From positions 53,813,633 to 53,877,632 of the forward strand of contig NC_089584.1 in NCBI RefSeq assembly GCF_019320115.1: a stretch of DNA of 64,000 nucleotides, in the 5' to 3' direction. Source of the stretch: Miscanthus floridulus (lineage: Eukaryota; Streptophyta; Magnoliopsida; Poales; Poaceae). Positions 48,885-59,253 of the stretch are shown piece after piece. How positions within the stretch are numbered: the first letter of the stretch is position 1; each line of letters opens with the position of its first letter. The position numbers and the translations under genes are program-made. The notes below the pieces were generated by a model. That model did not search any database. It saw only the letters and a program-made list of their open reading frames with translations, and had not been told where the DNA came from.

Positions 48885-49280
48885 CTCTATTTGAGCCACT
48901 TAGGAGTTGAATCAGGTCTTGGTACAAAAATAAAGTTTGTTGTACTCCATTCAAACTTCAACTTTTATTTAAGGTCAAACTCCATGTAAGCACTCCAGAG
49001 AGTTGGTCAACATAGGTCAAAACCATATCATGAAAATGACAATTTTAGCTATTCCCACACTTAGAAGCATTTTCTTGACATTTTCTCAACACGAACCCTT
49101 CATGACTTTTGTTGTAGAGTTCAATCAGAGTCATTTGGGTGATGTAGCAAGGTTTGGTCGACATCCCATGTTCCTAGTCACCTGATGAATCAATTCAAGA
49201 AAGGTTATAACTTATCATTTCATGTGACCTTTTGATTCCAAACTTCATGAAACTTTTCCATTGGTCAAGATAGATGCATT
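48885..49280. repeat. Internal duplication in T1 LTR, copy B
   Basis: Partner of 47585-47975, diverged by scattered substitutions and small indels. Confidence 0.85.
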
Positions 49281-49644
49281 AAGGGTGCACTACCATGCAA
49301 ATACTATATGCTATAGTTCAACTTCGGTCAAAGTAGGATCATGAAAATTAGAGTTTCTAGAATAACTATGACTTGGGGGCAGTTTTGGTCCATGTCATGA
49401 ATACCAAACTTGTTCCATGCACCATCCTAAGTGTGTTGAAGGTGTTTTAGTGATCAACATCAACCACTTGCATTAACAAGCATGACTATAAAGCATACAC
49501 ATGTTGCAACATAGAATAACAAAAGGTTTGTTTCATATATTTTATATGAATGTTTCATATGTTTATGCTCATATATGAAGGAATGATGCTTATGCTCATG
49601 CAATGCAAGTGCACAAGTGCAAGCCTAATAGCTAGGGTGTTACA

Positions 49645-49659
49645 GCCCCTCCCCCTTAT
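49645..49659 (-). other. Polypurine tract of T1
   Basis: ATAAGGGGGAGGGGC on the minus strand, identical to that of T2 and adjacent to the T1 3' LTR. Confidence 0.9.
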
Positions 49660-49687
49660 AGAAATCTCATCTTGAGATTCGAAAGAC

Positions 49688-52600
49688 CTACCATTTTTCA
49701 TAAAATGTGGGATAAACCTCATGTAAATAATCTTCTCATTCCCACGTAGCATCTTGCTCACTATGATTATTCCACGTCACTTTGTAAAACTTGATCATAC
49801 GGTTTTGGGTTACTCTATCCTTGCTATCTATAATTTGCACTGGCTTCTCTCCATAGGCTAGATCCGATTCTAACTTGATATCTCTAACCTCCACTCTTTC
49901 TTTTAGAACACATAAGCATTTCTTTAATTGGGATACATGAAAAATGTTGAAGATAGCCCTCATTTCTGGAGGTAACTGGATCTTGTAGGCAACTCTTCTG
50001 CTTTTCTCAATGATTGGATATGGACCTACATATCTAGGTGCAAGCTTTCTTTTTACCCCAAACCATTGTACCTTTTTCATTGGTGACACTTTTAGGTATA
50101 CATAATCACCTACTTCAAATTCAATGGGTCTTCTTCTCTCATCCGCATGACTTTTCTACCTTGATTAAGCGGCTTTTATATGTTGTTGAATGATATGCAC
50201 TTGCTTTTCAGCCTCTTTGACAAAATCAATACCATAGTATCTTCTTTCTCTAGGTTCAACCCAATTCAAAGGAGTTCTACATTTACGGCCATACAAAGCT
50301 TCAAAAGGAGCCATCTTAATACTCTCTTATTAACTATTATTGTAGGAAAACTCAGCTGAAGATAACCATTTCTTCCATGAACCTTTTGAAGAGATGACAC
50401 AAGCTCTCAACATGTGTTCCAATATTTGATTTACACATTCAGTTTGCCTAGAGGTCTGAGGGTGATAGGCAGAACTTCTAACTAAGTTGTTGCCTAACAT
50501 CTTGTGCAAAGCTTCCCAAAAACAAGCTATGAGCTGAGGCCCTCTGTCGGACACAAAGGTTCTTGGCACACCATGTAGATGTACTATGTGGAAGAAATAC
50601 AACTTAGCATACTCATGCGGTCAATAGTTGGTTCTTACTAGAATGAAATGTGTAGTCTTGGTTAGGTGATCCATAATCACCCATATGGAATCAAAATTCT
50701 TATGAGTAGGTGGAAGTCCAACAATAAAATCCCTACTAACTTCTTCCCACTTCCAACCTAGAACGGACAGTGGTTGAAGCCTAGCAAATTTCAAATGAAC
50801 AGCCTTAACTCGGCAACAATTATCATATTTAGCAACATAAGCTGCAATTTCCATTTTCATTTTGGTCCACCAAAAATGGGTCTTCAAGTCCTGATACATT
50901 TTACTACTACTCGGATGAATGGATAGTTTAGAAGAGTGAGCCTCATCTAAGATCTAGTTTCTAAGTTCCTTATCCTTCGGCACTACCAGTCTATCTTTAA
51001 ACCATAGAACACCGTCCTCATCTATCCTAAAATGCTTAGTCTCTTGCTCTTTCATCTTTATTTTGATGTGGAACACACCTGGATCGGTCTTCTAAAGCTC
51101 GATGATCTTGCTCTCAAGAGAAAAACTGATCATAATATTGTGCAGCATAGCAGGATGTAATAAATTTAAGCCATCTTCTAATAGAGAATTGCAATGAGAC
51201 TTTCTACTCAAAGCATTTGCAACAACATTATCTTTGCCAGGATGATAATGTACTTCTAAATTGTAATCCTTGATTAATTCTAGCCATCTTCTCTGTCTCA
51301 TATTCAATTTGGGTTGAGTGAAGATATACTTAAGACTCTTATGATCTATGTAAATATGACACACATTGCCAAGCAAATAGTGTCTCCAAATCTTCAATGC
51401 ATGGACAACAACTACTAATTCCAAGTCATGAGTTGGGTAATTGACTTCATGCTTCTTCAGCTGATGTGAGGCATAAGCAATGACTCGGCCTTCCTGCATA
51501 AGAACACATCCCAAACTGGTACTGATGCATCACAAAACACATCAAAAGGTTTCTCAATATCAGGTTGTGCCAAAATAGGAGCTGAAGTCAACAAAGTTCA
51601 TAAAGTGTGAAAAACAGCTTCACACTCTAGAGTCCACACAAACTTCTCATCTTTCTGAAGCAATCTTTTCATTGGCTTGGCGATTTTGGAGAAGTCTAGA
51701 ATGAATCGACTGTAGTAACCTGCTAAACTAAGAAAACTTTGAACTTCATGAACTGAAGTTGGGGCCTTCCAATCCATAACTTCTTGCACCTTAGAGGGGC
51801 CTATGAAGATCCCATTTTTTGACAGCACGTGCCCTAGAAAAGATACCTTCCGAAGCCAAAACTCACACTTGCTAAACTTAGCATACAACTTATGCTCTCT
51901 TAGCCTAGTTAGAACAATTCTCAGGTGCTCTACGTGATCCTCCTCATTTTTTGAATAGATTAGAATGTCATCGATGAACACAACCATAAACTTATCCAAC
52001 TCGGGCATGAACACCGAATTCATCAAATACATGAAATATGTAGGAGCATTTGTTAGCCCAAAGGACATGACTAAATACTCATACATGCCTTACCTAGTGG
52101 AGAAACTAGTTTTTTGTATGTCTTCTAGCCTAATTTTAATCTGATGGTAACCAAATCTCAAATCAATCTTAGAGAACACCTTAGCCCTTGACAACTAATC
52201 AAACAAGATATCAATTCGAGGCAAGGGATACTTGTTCTTGACCATTATGGTATTAAGTGGTTGGTAGTCCACACACATCTGCAAGGATTTGTCTTTCTTC
52301 TTCACAAATAAGGCAGGACAAGCCCACAGAGATGAGCTAGGTTGAATGAGACCTTTCTCTAAAAGCTCTTGCAATTGAACCTTAAGCTTGGCTAGCTCAT
52401 TTCGTGGTATTCTATATAGTCTCCGAGAGATGGGTGTTGTACCCAGCAATAACTCAATCTTAAACTCTACATCCCTGTCATGGCAATTCATCTAGAAACA
52501 CATCTAGAAACTCACATACCATCAGAATATCAAGGACGGTCATGGTCTGAATAGCATAGTCTATGTTTGGGAGATGAAAACTCCTAGGAAGTGGCACTAG

Positions 52601-54056
52601 GAAAGCATTATTACTTTGGGGTTCACTTAAGATGATGGTTCTAGTTGAAGTGTCAATGAGAACTCCATGGCCACTCATCCATTTCATACCCAAGATTATA
52701 TCTATCCCTAACCCTGGCAATACTACAAGATCTGAGGTATACTCTCAGTTGCTTATTGAGATACACACATCTCTGACTATCTAGTTGGTAGAGATATTAT
52801 TTTCAGTTGTACTTATGCAATAACCACCCTTATCTACAGTAACTACCCCCTGATCATGCTTGGATGCAAATGTTTGACTCATAAATGAATGTGAAGCTCT
52901 AGAATCAAACAAAACAACTATAGGGTGTTGGTTCACAAGAAATGTACCCACAGTAACAACTTCACCTGAAGGGATCTCTTCTAGGGTGGTATAGTGCATG
53001 TGTCCCTGACATGCATTTGGATTACCCTACTTTTGGTTGTTGTTCTTCTTGGGATGGGGGCAATTTCTTGCCTAATGGCCAGTCTTGTTATAGTTCCAAC
53101 ATGGCATGCTGCTACGTGGAACGCTGGAGCTTCCTTGTCCTATGCTACCCTTTGGTTAGGCAATAGAAAAGGCCTTATGATACACTTTCTAGGTCTAACT
53201 AGTCTGTACCTTCTTCTGAGCTGGTCTATACTTTGGAGCAGGTGGGTGGAACTGAGGTCTCACAGCAATTGGAGCTTTTGACTGAGATACACCTACTTCA
53301 TAAGCTCTCTTATGACTCATAGATGCTGGATAGATGTTTTTCTGATTCTCCTGAGTTAAAGCATCACTAACAAATTCATTAAAAGTGGCACACTTGTTGT
53401 TAGCTAGAGTCTTCATCAGCTTCGGACTAAGCCCCCTCTTGAAACTAGCAATCTTCTTTGCATTAGTGTTAACAAACTCTGTGGCATACCTTGACAGATT
53501 GTTAAAGGCATGTAGATACTCAGCTAGGCTCTTGGTACCTTGTGTTAGCCTCATGAATTATGTATGTTTCATGCTCATAAGACCCAGGGGAATATAAAGT
53601 CCCCTAATTGCAATCCTAAACTAGTTCTAGGTAATTTGAGCATTCTTAGGTCCATCAAATGCCTGTAGGCCCTTGCAGCTAGTGTGATGCGTATTCTACC
53701 TTTAGGTGCTCGGTGACCCTTAAGAGATGGAACTTCTATTCAATTGTATTCAGACATTCATTTGCCTGCAATGGCTCCTCTACTTCCATAAAGATAGGAG
53801 GCTTGGTGTCAAGAAAGTCCTTAAAATTGCTGAACTGGTTAGGTTTAGGTCCTTGGTGTTGGTCCCTTCCTCGTCCATGTCCAGCATTCTACGCAAGACC
53901 GTGCAGGACATCTCCCATGGAATGTTGGGTTTCCATGAGCTGAGCCATCATCTCCACTAGCGTGGGATGCGGTGGTGGTGGGATGTCCTCATTGTCATTG
54001 TCACAGGAACCACTACCACCCACATCATCTCCGCCAGCTCCCCTATGGGTGCACAT
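49688..54056 (-). pseudogene. T1 gag-pol with chromodomain (heavily decayed)
   Basis: Same architecture as T2. The ATG at 54056 (MCTHRGAGGDD) opens gag, with RLTQGTKSLAEYLHAFN near 53550. Protease has FDSRASHSF near 52900, so the catalytic DSG is now DSR. RT has FIDDILIY near 51970. RNase H ([18 protein letters not shown] core) lies near 51450. Integrase keeps DFIVGLP, VSDRGPQ and a TECVNQ glutamate (50700-50440). The chromodomain with VTWNNHSEQDATWE lies near 49740. Stops and frameshifts break it into at least seven pieces. Decay is stronger than in T2, consistent with T1 being the host of the other insertions. Confidence 0.88.
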
Positions 54057-54332
54057 CATAATAAAATAGAGGCATAATAATTCATTTCCACAACACAACA
54101 TCACTAATTATATTACTTAGCGATCACGCAATGCATTCCCGTACATGCCAAATACTTGTTAGCACACAAACTAGACATTTATTAAGGTTCAACAATGACA
54201 TAGATTAAACATGCAAGGTTCTGAGATTACATCAAAGGAGTACATCATGAGATCAAAACCTAAATTACAAGTTCATTACATAAAGGATCAAAGATAGAGA
54301 GCTAGCGCATCTAGCTAGGTACTATAGCTAAG

Positions 54333-54809
54333 CTACACCTCAGAGTGTTCACTGTCGATGTTAGATGCATCATCACCGTGGTCGTCCTTAAAAGTCTTGA
54401 CCTCTTCCTTAGGCTCAGCCTTGGTGTCCACCTCCATGCCATCATCCTTAGCAATCAACACATTGGGATCTTCTTCCACTGCTAGAGCTGGAGGAAGAAT
54501 TGGGTTCACCATGTTGTTGAGATAATGAACATCTAGCTGAAGCTCCTCAATCTGGTGTATGAGTTCCTACTCTCTGCGATCAAACTCCATTGCCTGCCTA
54601 GTAGCCTAAAACACAGTCTAGATTCTAGCTGCCTCCATAGCCTCAACAAGGCGAATGACCTCGTCCCTCTCAGCATGGATGTCCTGATCTCTGCCCTAGC
54701 TACATCTCTTTCTACAATAGCATTTACCAACTAAACCCAGCGAGCTTCCAAAGCTATAATAGCATTATTGGTTTCCCGCTGAGCCTCTCTAGCTACCCTT
54801 TGATGCCTA
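54333..54809 (-). pseudogene. T1 pre-gag ORF remnant (C-terminal part)
   Basis: The minus strand upstream of gag shows, in broken frames, a coiled-coil stretch (QIEELQLDVHYLNNMVNP) and an acidic C-terminus ending SNIDSEHSEV before the TAG at 54335-54333. The T2 pre-gag ORF has HEEVHLLNNQLHP and SDLDSDHDED at the same place. The N-terminal half, where T2 has the H3-like tail, is removed by the breakpoint near 54810, so this copy cannot show whether T1 also carried it. In-frame TAG codons are present. Confidence 0.7.
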
Positions 54810-54955
54810 TGCACACTGGAGTTAGTAAGGATGTGTGAGGAGCTAGTGGCGTGAGTCTAAGGGTAGGTCAGGACTGAACTTCCTAGCAGACTGGTAGTAT
54901 CCCTAAGGGTGCAGCACTGATTGGACCCACGACTGTACCTGAATTGTACCAAAGT
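54810..54955 (+). repeat. Inverted LTR fragment at the T1 breakpoint
   Basis: This stretch is the reverse complement, with divergence, of about 43635-43785 in the T1 LTR (for example CACACTGGAG, then TAAGGGTAGGTCAG). It marks the switch from minus-oriented T1 to the plus-oriented LTR array. Confidence 0.75.
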
Positions 54956-57612
54956 AGCAAAGAAATAATGTTTTTAGACTTGGAGAATTTGCTAAGTCCT
55001 AAAGCCATTTACAGTTTCAATGTGCCTCACTTGGGAGCTTTGTAACTTGCTAACCATTGAGAATTAGATGTTGGTTCATAAATCAAAGTTGGAGATCTCA
55101 CATAGCTGTACAACTTTCACTAATATTGTTTTTGCTAATTCTGCACAGTTTAGGAGTTATGGAGACACAAAGTTGGCTCCTTAGATGGCCTGAACTAGCT
55201 CTTTGACGTGCCGTTAGTGGCTGACCGCATCAGGCCACGGCCACCATGTGGTGGCTGTATGCCAGCGATGGTCGGGCTGGTTGGGCTAGCATGCGAACAA
55301 GAGGGCCGCATCCCTACTGCTCCACTCCCACTCATGCTCACTCTTTGTTTGCCTCGCCTCACGCTCGTTCTCTCCCATAGCCAAGCAGCGCCATCGCCAC
55401 TGTGAGCTTCACCGAGCTCACGCGCAGCCATCAATGATCCATTTCAAAATTGCCTACGCCAATAGCTCTGCCTTACTCTGCTCTTCCACCTCGACCAAGT
55501 AGAGCTATAGTTTGAGCCCAAGCTAAAGGCCGAAGGCCATTTCCGCCACCGTGACATCACCGGAGCACCGTCGCACTCTCTGCTTGCCATGGCTAGGCCG
55601 CTCCATTGCATCTCCCGCCTTCCTATCGTCTAGTCCATAGTTGCCTTAGGTCACTGCTGCTTAGGCCATAGCTAGGGTAGATGCTGCCACACCATCGTGT
55701 GGGAATGCACTGCCGCTGCCGCTGTGCCTACCATGGCCGTGAGCTCGAGCTCACTGTGTCCAATAGCCCCTAGGTCTTGCCATCCCCCGCTCAAAGGTGT
55801 TTATGAATAGCCACAAATGCAAGCTCCTACCATGAAGATGGAGACCCACATCTCACCGCTAGTTAGCCAAAATGGAGAGCTCCACCATGTGCGCTGGGCA
55901 CCATCGTGCCGCCATGCACATGGCCAGGCTTCCCCATGCTTCACCATGGCTAGATCTTGCTCTAGAGCTGTGCTAGGTCACCATAGAGGTAGGACCATCC
56001 TTGTTGGAGCCTACCATGGCTGGAGACAGCCAGCGTGCCATCACACGACCACCGCTGTCCTCCATGCTCACCGGTGAGCTTGCTCCGGTGAGCCACCAAC
56101 CCAACCTGGGGTACCCCTAGGTGCGGGTTGATGAGAGAAACATGATGGTGCTCGGGGTTTCACCGGAGACCTCACCATCGGTGAGCTATCACCGATCAAC
56201 CTCTATCCCCTGCCTCTATTTCACTGACGAGCGGGCCCCGTTGACTATGGGCCCCATCTATCAGTCTACGTGTTCTTTGATTTTCTTATTTTTTTACAGA
56301 TTTGAATACATATTTCAAAAATTCATATCTGGAGATAGGAGTATCCAAATTGAGTGAACCAAATTTTGTTGGACTCACCATGAAGTGTACTATTTGATAA
56401 AAAATATGAAACCTACTATTTGGGATATTTTTCTAGGAGAATTAAATTGAGCTAGATAAGTTCTTTTAAAATAGTTTATATCTTATAAAATGCATAACTT
56501 GAGCTAGGACAGTGATAAAATTGTGATTCCAATTTTGATGATCTTGTGTTGACATGCTCTAGCTAAAAAAATACTAGACCTACAGTAAGCATAATAGGAA
56601 TATGGTCTTTCTATTTAATCTTAAATAATTGCAAGTTTCTAGTGAAAATAAATGGAGTAAAAATACATAACTAATGGTCATGCAAATTTGTACACATTGT
56701 TATGGTGCTAGAATGAAAGTAAGAAAAATATGAAATCTATTGTTTGACACTTTTCACAAGGCTAAACTATTTTTGCTAAAATAAGCCTATGTAACTTGTT
56801 ATTTTTGTATAGATGGCTATAATTATACAAATGGTATGAAATTTGTACAATAGACTTTTGGGATCATATGTAGGCTACTATAGTTTTCTTAGAATTTACT
56901 GTGCACTTTAGATATATGTTCCTTATTTCACCTTAGTTTCCAAATAAATTAATAAAGGCATTTAAATAATTTATTTGGGATTGACCATTACATTTTCTAA
57001 AGTGTATATGATGTCTATGAACTGTTGGTATCATTGGTTATGCCCAAATTTGATTGCTTGTACGCAGTGAAATATTATTGCTCAATAATTTAATTTTAGT
57101 GATTGTTTCAGATAGTTTTTGTTGTTAAGTAAATTGCATGGGTAAAATGATATTTGCTGTGAATCTTATCAATAACAAAGTTGTGGATAACTTACTTATC
57201 TTGCTTGTGTAAAATGTTCATAGAAATAGGATAAATGGTTTGAGAGTTATAGCAGTTAGAAGTTGGTCTCTAGAAATGCTTATTCTCTAGAATTTCTGGA
57301 TAGATCTAGGAAATTACTTTGTTTGACCTTGATAGACATTGAATCATCTTGAGATGACTATAAGAAAGTTGTAGGTAGTTTTATAAGCTTTTCAGAAAGT
57401 CCAAGATCATAGTATTTGGTTTAGTAGAACTCTAGATATGGCCAAAATAAGTAGCTATTGTTTACAATCTAGGAAATGACTAAGTCAATTCTAATTGTTT
57501 GTCTTATGTGATGCTTGTGTAGATGCTTAGGCCAAAAATGTGTTAGTTTTAAAAAATACAACCATGTTAGATTTAAAATTAGTTTTCAAAAAGTGTTAAA
57601 ATTAAAAAAAAA
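54956..57612 (+). repeat. Array unit 1: truncated Del/Tekay LTR, plus sense
   Basis: Matches 59703-62336 closely. It begins inside the LTR at CAAAGTAGCAAAG and lacks the first 450 bp or so. It has a GC-rich block at about 55200-56260, then an AT-rich tail. No gene is recognised; the short ORFs in the GC-rich block differ between units. Confidence 0.85.
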
Positions 57613-57629
57613 ATTCCAACGGTTTGGGG

Positions 57630-57638
57630 TAAAAAGAA
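57630..57638. repeat. 9 bp target-site duplication of the MULE (left)
   Basis: TAAAAAGAA, repeated exactly at 58843-58851. The uninterrupted sequence in unit 2 (62355-62363) has one copy. Confidence 0.95.
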
Positions 57639-57934
57639 GAGTTAAATGCATCGTAGGTCCATTAACTTTTGGTGGTGTGTCATCTAGGTCCATCAACTTT
57701 CAAACTGCATTTTTGGGTCCATTAACTTTTGATGGTGTGTCATCCAGGTCCATCAACTATCAAACTACATTTTTGGGTCTATTAACTTTTGGTGGTATGT
57801 CATATAGGTCCATCAACTTTTAAATTGCATTTTTGGGTCCCTAAACTTTTTAACTGGTTCACCATAGGTCCATACCCCTTTGTTTAGCGAATAGATCTGA
57901 CATGGCACGCCAAATAAGCAGCCACCATGGAGTA
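57639..57934. repeat. MULE left terminal inverted repeat
   Basis: 296 bp, containing three tandem 60 bp units that start TCCATTAACTTTTGGTGG. Confidence 0.92.
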
Positions 57935-58546
57935 GATGATGAGTCCATAGCTCTTCAAGATGTTCATGAAGACATGTCTAGCAATAATTCAAATGTAACA
58001 GCTAGTAATTCGTTAATATCCTCTAGTCTTAAATTTGAAACTATTATTTTAAGGATAAATATATTGTGGACATGGAGAAATTTACAACCGTTGGACTATC
58101 ATCAAAGATATTTTATAGAGGTACCTTAGTGCATCAAGGATAAATATATTGTGGACATGGAGCATCCTTGTCGTAGTATTTTATTATTTCCATGCATTAG
58201 TTTCCTATCTAGTTGTGATACATGATCTTTTATCTAGCTTTTAGTGCCTACGTGCACCTGTGTATGTGAATCAAATTGGTGGCTGCGTTTGGACGTGCCA
58301 TGCATGTTAGCCGAATCAAGGACTTAGGGTCAATCGGTCCTAGTTGAGCTGGTGGAGTCCAAGTTTTGATTGGGTCAAGTGGCTTGCGTGCCTATATCTG
58401 TGGCCTTCGGCCTTGTACTAGGTAGATTAGATTGGATTTTATTGTGGAGTTTATTCCCCGTCGAGCCACCGCTCGAGAAACCCTAGATGGTGATCCCATC
58501 AGGTTCTTCGTATTGAAGATTATCTCTGGATGGTGATCTCGTCCTG

Positions 58547-58842
58547 TACTCCATGGTGGCTGCTTTTTTGGCGTGCCATGTCAGATCTATTCGCTAAACA
58601 AAGGGGTATGGACCTACGTTGAACCAGTTAAAAAGTTTAGGGACCCAAAAATGCAATTTAAAAGTTGATGGACCTAGATGACACACCACCAAAAGTTAAT
58701 AGACCCAAAAATGCAGTTTGAAAGTTGATGGACCTAGATGACACACCACCAAAAGTTAATGGACCCAAAAATGCAGTTTGAAAGTTGATGGACCTAGATG
58801 ACATAGCACCAAAAGTTAATGGACCTATGATGCATTTAACTC
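58547..58842. repeat. MULE right terminal inverted repeat
   Basis: Reverse-complement partner of the left repeat, with 12 mismatches and the same three 60 bp units. Confidence 0.92.
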
Positions 58843-58851
58843 TAAAAAGAA
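58843..58851. repeat. 9 bp target-site duplication of the MULE (right)
   Basis: TAAAAAGAA, matching 57630-57638. Confidence 0.95.
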
Positions 58852-59240
58852 AGCTTGCACCTAGATATGTAGGTCCATATCCAATCATTAAGAAAAGCAG
58901 AAGTGTTGCCTACAAGATCTAGTCACCTCCAAAAATGAGGGCTATCTTCAACATTTTTTATGTATCCCAATTAAAGAAATGCTTACGTGTTCCAAAAGAA
59001 AGAGTGGAGGTTAGAGATATCAAGTTAGAATCAGATCTAGCCTATGGAGAGAAGCCGGTGCAAATTAAAGATAGCAAGGATAGAGTAACACAAAACTGTG
59101 TGGTCAAGTTTCACAAAGTGACGTGGAATAATCATAGTGAGCAAGATGCTACGTAGGAATGGGAAGATTATTTACGTGAGGTTTATCCTGCCTTTTATGA
59201 AAAATGGTAGGTCTTTATAATCTCAGGATGAGATTTCTAT

Positions 59241-59253
59241 AAGGGGGAGGGGC
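59241..59253 (+). other. Polypurine tract, array unit 1
   Basis: AAGGGGGAGGGGC immediately before the LTR start TATAACACCC, where TG has become TA. Confidence 0.85.

Larger units (their letters stand above)
43377..49644 (-). repeat. T1 left LTR, segment 3
   Basis: Resumes the T1 LTR (compare ATTTCTAGTTTAGCAAC in T2 with CATCTCTAGATTAGCAAC here). It is mostly AT-rich, with two GC-rich blocks at about 46600-47050 and 48200-48520. It ends GGGTGTTACA at 49644, before the PPT. With segments 1 and 2 the LTR totals about 6.9 kb, partly because of an internal duplication. ORFs in the GC-rich blocks show no homology I recognise. Confidence 0.85.
1..54809 (-). mobile_element. T1: outer Del/Tekay-like Ty3/Gypsy element, interrupted and 5'-rearranged
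   Basis: This is the oldest layer. Three LTR pieces (1-161, 22537-22970, 43377-49644) become contiguous once T2 and T3 and their target-site duplications are removed. They are followed on the minus-strand element by a polypurine tract (49645-49659), a decayed gag-pol (49688-54056) and a pre-gag remnant (54333-54809). The right-hand (5') LTR and PBS are missing: at about 54810 the sequence switches to oppositely oriented LTR material. Family assignment rests on a gag-AP-RT-RH-IN order ending in a chromodomain, strong similarity to T2 and a very long LTR. The window starts about 7 nt inside the LTR, judging by the T2 terminus. Confidence 0.8.
57639..58842 (+). mobile_element. Non-autonomous Mutator-like (MULE) transposon
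   Basis: 1204 bp with inverted repeats at 57639-57934 and 58547-58842 (296 bp, 12 mismatches), termini GAGTTAAATGCATC, and a perfect 9 bp TSD. Long inverted repeats with a 9 bp duplication are the hallmark of the Mutator superfamily. The 612 bp interior encodes no transposase. It contains a 25 bp direct repeat (58052 and 58138, GGATAAATATATTGTGG). ORFs of 75-102 codons across the inverted repeats come from the subrepeats. The empty site in unit 2 proves insertion. Each inverted repeat contains three 60 bp subunits. Confidence 0.9.
57613..59210 (+). pseudogene. Array unit 1: pol 3' end with chromodomain, split by a MULE
   Basis: After an A-rich junction the frame reads RFGVKR (57620-57638), resumes after the inserted transposon as KLAPRYVGPYPII (58852 on), then IFYVSQLKKCL and VTWNNHSEQDAT, to a TAG at 59208-59210. 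This is only the last 130 or so residues of a Del/Tekay pol (integrase tail and chromodomain). It has a TAG at the conserved Trp of ATWE and another TAG near 58920. It is fused directly to LTR sequence upstream, with no integrase core. Confidence 0.85.

Noticed and set aside
57515..57823. 102-codon ORF and the matching 76-codon minus ORF in the MULE
   Set aside because: Both translate the 60 bp subrepeats of the inverted repeats and have no independent support.
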